A program made the translations under genes and the position numbers. From the NCBI GenBank assembly GCA_903845455.1, contig CAIMXN010000273.1, positions 1-16,091 on the forward strand: 16,091 nt of DNA, in the 5' to 3' direction. This DNA is from an uncultured beta proteobacterium. GTDB taxonomy: Bacteria; Pseudomonadota; Gammaproteobacteria; Burkholderiales; Burkholderiaceae. The notes below the pieces were generated by a model. It saw only the letters and a list, made by a program, of their open reading frames with translations, searched no databases and had not been told where the DNA came from. This document shows, piece by piece, positions 12,383 to 16,091 of this stretch; within the stretch, counting starts at the first letter, position 1; every line of letters starts with the position of its first letter.

Positions 12383-13381
12383 TTAGTCCGCCTTAATGTT
12401 GCCATCTTTAACAATCTTGCTTAAACGCTGCATTTCTTTCTGAAAATACACTTGGCTTTCTGCTGGAGTAGTGATGTTCATGACCTCGCCACCATCACTC
12501 GCCACTTTTTCCCTGAAGGCGCTTGAGGCAATTACTTGTTCAAGTGACTTGCTGATTTTGTTCAAAATAGGTCCCGGTACACCTGTTGGTGCCCACACTG
12601 CATAAACAATAGACATTTCATAACCCTTAAGACTTCCGGCCTCTTCAATCGTCGGAACATCTGGCAGCAACTTGGCTCGATTTGGGCCAGTAGTGCCTAG
12701 TGCAATAAGCTTGCCTGCGCGAACATGTTGTAGAGCGACACCAAAGGCAGAGAAGCTTAAGGGAACCTGCCCACTCATGGCGTCCGTAATTGCTGGTGCT
12801 CCACCTTTATAGGGAATATGCGTCATTTTGATGCCAGCTTGATTGGTAAAGAGCGCGCCTGCTAGATGACTAGCGCTACCGTTACCAAAGCTTGCATAGG
12901 CGATAGTGTCTGGCTCCTTTTTCGCTAAAGCAATCAATTCATTAATATTTTTTGGTGGAAAGCCGGGGTTTGCTACCAAGAGCATTGGGACGGAAGCAAC
13001 TACAGCGAGCGGAATAATATCTTTTTCGGTTGAGTAGGGCGTCTTGCCATACATAGTGGGGTTGATTGCATGTGAGGTGACAGATTGGAACATGAGGGTG
13101 TAGCCATCTGGTGCAGCTTTAGCAACTGCATCTGCCCCAATCATCCCATTAGCACCACCACGATTCTCAACCACAACCTGTTGTCCTAAGCTCGCGGTTA
13201 ATTGATTGGCAACGGTTCGGCCCAAGGTATCTGCAAAACCGCCTACGGGCCAAGTGATGATCAGTTTGATCGGTCTATTGGGATATACCTCAGTCTGCGC
13301 AAACCCAATCGAGCTAAAACAACTCAGTAAGGTAAAACCCATTGCAAGATTTCTAATGTTGATTGATACGGGGCGTTTCAT
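12383..13381 (-). CDS. Tripartite tricarboxylate transporter binding protein (Bug/TctC family)
   Basis: This is a 332-aa periplasmic solute receptor. The signal peptide covers residues 1-28 (basic start, hydrophobic core, cut likely after IGFA). The mature protein starts QTEVYPNRPIKLIITWPVGG, with the family ligand-loop pattern P-x-GG-x-x-D (PVGGFADTLGR). ENRGGANGMIGADAVAKAAP, DGYTL, PYKGG and GVPGPILNKISKSLEQVIAS are further Bug hallmarks. Bug proteins bind carboxylates or other small acids. No membrane subunits (TctA/TctB) are in the window, so it is either an orphan receptor or uses distant partners. A strong GGAGGAG precedes the ATG. It lies 27 bases after the CoA-transferase gene, and such pairs are very common in Burkholderiales. 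Confidence 0.95.
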   Translation of the reverse strand: MKRPVSINIRNLAMGFTLLSCFSSIGFAQTEVYPNRPIKLIITWPVGGFADTLGRTVANQLTASLGQQVVVENRGGANGMIGADAVAKAAPDGYTLMFQSVTSHAINPTMYGKTPYSTEKDIIPLAVVASVPMLLVANPGFPPKNINELIALAKKEPDTIAYASFGNGSASHLAGALFTNQAGIKMTHIPYKGGAPAITDAMSGQVPLSFSAFGVALQHVRAGKLIALGTTGPNRAKLLPDVPTIEEAGSLKGYEMSIVYAVWAPTGVPGPILNKISKSLEQVIASSAFREKVASDGGEVMNITTPAESQVYFQKEMQRLSKIVKDGNIKAD

Positions 13382-13408
13382 TTTGTCTCCTCCGGTATTT
13401 TTAGCTAA

Positions 13409-14641
13409 TTAAGCGACTATTTTTTTGTTTTTTAAATCATCTAAGTCGCCACTACTTAAGTCAAGATATTCATGCAATACCTGGTCTGTATGCTCACCAA
13501 GCAAGGGTGGAGCACGCCGAATTGAGCTGGGGGTACCGTGCATCTTCAGTGGTGTTCCTAGGGTTTTGAATTGCCCAATCTTTCCATGTGCAATATCGAG
13601 GACCATTTCTTTGGCTTTAGCTTGTTCAGAAGCAAGCGCCTGTTTCACCGTATTGACTTGTCCAATCGGGATGCCATGTTGCCTCAGCAGGGTAATGAGT
13701 TCATGACTTAAAAAAGACTTTAACTTAGCACCGACAAGTTCATCAATCAGTGCACGATGATTGATGCGAGCAGCATTTGTTTTAAATCTCTCATCGCTCG
13801 CCCATTCTGGATGCTTGAGAATTTCAGCAAGTTTTGTAAATTGACCATCGTTACCAACCGCCAACGCAATCATGCCATCAGAACATCGGTAGGTTGTATA
13901 GGGAACGATCGTGGGATGTCCATTGCCATAACGACCAGAATCTTGATTGGTAGCGAGGTGACTATTGCCGACATTAGCTAGCAGTGCAGTTGCCGTATCG
14001 AATAAAGAGACTTCTACAAACTGACCTTTGCCTGTGCGATAACGCGCCAAGAGCGCAGCTTGAATAGCGTTAGCAGCCATCATGCCGGTTGCGAGATCCA
14101 CAATGGCTACGCCATATTTACTAGGGTCACCAGTGGTGGGGCCAGCAATACTCATCAGCCCAGATTCTGCTTGCAAAATAAAGTCGTAACCCGGTAATCC
14201 AGCTTGGGGGCCAGTACTGCCGTATCCAGTAATGGAGCAACGCACGACACTAGGGGCATGAGTTTCAAACCAAGCAGAATCAAATCCCCATTTTTCTAAA
14301 GTACCATTCTTGAAATTCTCGAGTAGTACATCAAACTTTGGGATGAGCTTTGCTAACAAAGCTTTACCTTCTGGTTTGGAAAAATCTATGGTGATACCGC
14401 GCTTATTACGGTTACAGCCTAAAAAATAAGCAGACTCACCGGCTAGAAAAGGTGGCCCCCAGCCACGGGTGTCGTCACCAGTTATCAGTGACTCTACCTT
14501 CACTACTTCTGCACCGAGATCGCCTAAAAGCTGACCGCACCAAGGGCCCGCCAATACACGACTTAAGTCCAATATCTTGAAGCCCGCCAAGGCGCCCTGG
14601 TTATTAGGCACATCGGCGGCTGGTTTAGCTTGTTCGCTCAT
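13409..14641 (-). CDS. CaiB/BaiF class III CoA-transferase
   Basis: This 410-aa cytoplasmic enzyme moves CoA from one acyl-CoA to another carboxylic acid through an aspartyl-CoA intermediate. Landmarks are LDLSRVLAGPWCGQLLGDLG (25-44), AEVVKVE, NRNKRGITIDFSKPEGK (77-93), ENFKNGTLEKWGF, the catalytic Asp153 in GYDFILQAESG, and the C-terminal TPLKMHGTPSSIRRAPPLLG and EHTDQVL. Length matches the family. The usual donor is succinyl-CoA or acetyl-CoA; the acceptor is not predictable, though overall it resembles members acting on dicarboxylates. It starts 10 bases after the hydratase stop with no clear ribosome binding site, implying translational coupling, and is followed by the Bug receptor. It probably activates the acid the receptor captures. 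Confidence 0.95.
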   Translation of the reverse strand: MSEQAKPAADVPNNQGALAGFKILDLSRVLAGPWCGQLLGDLGAEVVKVESLITGDDTRGWGPPFLAGESAYFLGCNRNKRGITIDFSKPEGKALLAKLIPKFDVLLENFKNGTLEKWGFDSAWFETHAPSVVRCSITGYGSTGPQAGLPGYDFILQAESGLMSIAGPTTGDPSKYGVAIVDLATGMMAANAIQAALLARYRTGKGQFVEVSLFDTATALLANVGNSHLATNQDSGRYGNGHPTIVPYTTYRCSDGMIALAVGNDGQFTKLAEILKHPEWASDERFKTNAARINHRALIDELVGAKLKSFLSHELITLLRQHGIPIGQVNTVKQALASEQAKAKEMVLDIAHGKIGQFKTLGTPLKMHGTPSSIRRAPPLLGEHTDQVLHEYLDLSSGDLDDLKNKKIVA

Positions 14642-14651
14642 GGAGACTGGC

Positions 14652-15530
14652 TTAATCCCGCATATCAGGTGGCGCGTTCAAATTCTTTCTAAAGCCATCC
14701 ATGTAATCATCGAGAGCCGCTTTATTTTTCAAACGGAATTGTTGGAAGTCAGGCTTTCGTCCCTCTAAGAAGGCGTTCATTCCTTCGAGACTTTCTTCAG
14801 ATCCCCAAACATAAGCAAGCAATTCCATGCCGTGCTGCCATGATGCATAGAGTTGATCAGATTCAAAGTTCAAACTCTTCTTCGTCATGCGAATCGTTTG
14901 TGAGCTGTTGTTCTTAATGGTTTCGCACCAAGCCAATGTCTCTGTGAGTAGATCTTCTTCTTTAACGCACTTGTTGATTAGTCCAATTCTTTCCGCTTCT
15001 TTTGCTTCAAAGCGTTTGGCCAAGAAAATCATCTCGCGTGCAATGCGTTCGCCAACAATGCGGGGAAGATATTGGGTGGCGCCAACGGTAGGACATGCAC
15101 CTACTTTTGCACCCGTTTGTCCAAAAACAGATTTTTCTGAGCCGATCACCAGATCGCACCATAAAGCCAACTCATGCCCGCCACCAACACACCAACCATT
15201 CACCATGGCGATGACAGGAATAGGGATACCCCGAATTGCCATAGCCAAGCCAAGCATGCGGTCATTCCACATCGAGCCATTGGTAAAAGTTAGGCGCTTC
15301 ATGGCATAGAAATCACCTCCAGCAGAGAAGGCTTTATCGCCAGAACCAGTAAATACAATACAAGCGATAGAAGGATCTTCACGTGTAAGCTTTACTGCAT
15401 CAATCATTTCATCTAAAGTTTGCTCACGAAAGGCATTGAGTACTCGTGGACGATTGATTGTGATCCAGGCTACTTGATCTTTCACTTCAAAAAGTATGTC
15501 TTTATATGGCTTTTCTGGCTTAATGCTCAT
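14652..15530 (-). CDS. Enoyl-CoA hydratase/isomerase family protein, BadI/MenB-like
   Basis: This is a 292-aa crotonase-fold enzyme acting on a CoA thioester. The oxyanion hole is formed by FSAGGD (68-73) and NGWCVGGGHEL (111-121). VAWITINRPRVLNAFREQT (20-38), CDLVIGSEKSVFGQTGAKVG (125-144) and YLPRIVGERIAREMIFLAKR place it near BadI (2-ketocyclohexanecarboxyl-CoA hydrolase) and MenB. In those enzymes a GS-x-D-x-GYG stretch supplies Asp and Tyr, but here it reads GACPTVGAT (144-152) with neither residue. The chemistry therefore probably differs: hydration, isomerisation or another hydrolysis. A good ribosome binding site (CGGAGAG) precedes the ATG. First gene of the minus-strand cluster, divergent from the thioesterase, with a repeated operator-like site about 28 bases upstream. 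Confidence 0.9.
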   Translation of the reverse strand: MSIKPEKPYKDILFEVKDQVAWITINRPRVLNAFREQTLDEMIDAVKLTREDPSIACIVFTGSGDKAFSAGGDFYAMKRLTFTNGSMWNDRMLGLAMAIRGIPIPVIAMVNGWCVGGGHELALWCDLVIGSEKSVFGQTGAKVGACPTVGATQYLPRIVGERIAREMIFLAKRFEAKEAERIGLINKCVKEEDLLTETLAWCETIKNNSSQTIRMTKKSLNFESDQLYASWQHGMELLAYVWGSEESLEGMNAFLEGRKPDFQQFRLKNKAALDDYMDGFRKNLNAPPDMRD

Positions 15531-15549
15531 GATCTCTCCGTTAAGTTTA

Positions 15550-15655
15550 TTATTCCGTTTATCCGAATAAAGTTTTTTAATCTTTGTTCATATGAGATAT
15601 CATACACTTAGGATGTAGATTTTTCGCAATACCATTTTTTAAATATTCGGATAAA
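15550..15655. promoter_or_regulatory. Divergent promoter region with paired 12-bp operator-like sites
   Basis: TTTATCCGAATA (15558-15569) recurs as its exact reverse complement TATTCGGATAAA (15644-15655). One copy lies 28 bases before the hydratase ATG, the other 8 bases before the thioesterase ATG. The left copy is part of a wider dyad, TTATTC (15550-15555) and GAATAA (15565-15570) with a 9-base spacer. Between the copies lies a TATGA-N4-TCATA palindrome (15591-15604). The layout suggests one regulator controlling both directions. The sites lack the GT/AC ends usual for GntR operators, so assigning them to the cluster's HutC-type regulator is uncertain. Confidence 0.6.
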
Positions 15656-15663
15656 TAGAAAGA

Positions 15664-16089
15664 ATGCTAATGACATCCAATCAACTAGGGCGCACAAAAC
15701 AAGAGCAAACCGATTACTTTGGGCTCAAGATCCCATTTTTGGATCATTTGGGTGTCGTACCTGAATTTGCTGAGGGCGGCAAGTCTCGCATTAGCGTCCA
15801 TTTAAGGCCCGAGTACGAGAATAGTTTTCAGGTTGCGCATGGGGGTCTAATCATGACTTTGCTGGATTTTGCAATGGCAGCAGCAGCGCGCAGCAGCATG
15901 AATCACGCCTCTGGGGCGATCACTGTGGATATGACGATTAGCTTCCTGCGCCCAAGCGTTGGCAAGATTGTGGTTGAGGGCAGCACCCTGAAGGCTGGCA
16001 AGACTATTAATTATTGTGAGGCAGTGGTGTTAAATGAGGCGGGTGAGGTAACCGCTAAATCTAGTGGCACATTTATCCTAAGAAGATAA
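15664..16089 (+). CDS. PaaI-family hotdog acyl-CoA thioesterase
   Basis: This 141-aa protein has the hotdog fold of the 4HBT/PaaI thioesterases, which hydrolyse acyl-CoA esters in the cytoplasm. It shows IPFLDHLGVVPEFAEGGKSR, the active-site AHGGLIMTLLDFAMAAAA with His59-Gly-Gly and Asp68, TVDMTISFLRPSVGKIVVEG and EVTAKSSGTFILRR. The length is complete, with the stop at 16087-16089. The first ATG (15664) follows a GAAAGA ribosome binding site; a second ATG at 15670 is possible. It is transcribed away from the hydratase and CoA-transferase genes and shares an operator-like repeat with them. It may release free acid or rescue CoA from dead-end intermediates of the same pathway. Confidence 0.92.
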   Translation: MLMTSNQLGRTKQEQTDYFGLKIPFLDHLGVVPEFAEGGKSRISVHLRPEYENSFQVAHGGLIMTLLDFAMAAAARSSMNHASGAITVDMTISFLRPSVGKIVVEGSTLKAGKTINYCEAVVLNEAGEVTAKSSGTFILRR

Positions 16090-16091
16090 TA

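Overview
The window looks like a chromosomal segment of a free-living betaproteobacterium of the Burkholderiales, most like Polynucleobacter. This is inferred from the gene order thrS-infC-rpmI-rplT-pheS-pheT-ihfA-merR-tRNA-Pro, from the protein sequences, and from the moderate GC content. No database search was possible, so the genus is a judgement from memory.

Left part (1-5788, all on +): a translation cluster. It holds the 3' end of thrS, infC with an AUC start codon, rpmI, rplT, pheS, pheT, ihfA, a MerR-type regulator overlapping ihfA, and tRNA-Pro(GGG). Strong RNA hairpins sit at the infC-rpmI junction and at the rplT-pheS junction. An intrinsic-terminator-like structure facing the opposite strand lies at the end of pheT.

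Middle part (5789-11480): an accessory stretch of short, mostly single genes with long AT-rich spacers. On the minus strand it carries pdxS-pdxT, the two subunits of the ribose-5-phosphate-dependent PLP synthase, and a class I SAM methyltransferase. On the plus strand it carries a diiron alternative oxidase, a small two-helix membrane protein with a coiled-coil tail, a stand-alone PAS protein and an NTF2-like protein. The spacers contain several clear inverted repeats and one possible transposase scrap.

Right part (11481-16091): a compact carboxylic-acid catabolic cluster. On the minus strand, in transcription order, are a BadI/MenB-like enoyl-CoA hydratase-family enzyme, a class III CoA-transferase, a Bug/TctC periplasmic binding protein, a previously hidden remnant of a second Bug gene, and a GntR/HutC regulator. 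A PaaI-type hotdog thioesterase is divergently transcribed. The shared promoter region carries two copies of a 12-bp site in inverted orientation, one in front of each gene, which suggests common control. The likely logic is capture of an acid in the periplasm, activation to its CoA ester, hydration or hydrolysis by the crotonase-fold enzyme, and release of CoA by the thioesterase. The substrate cannot be read from the sequence.
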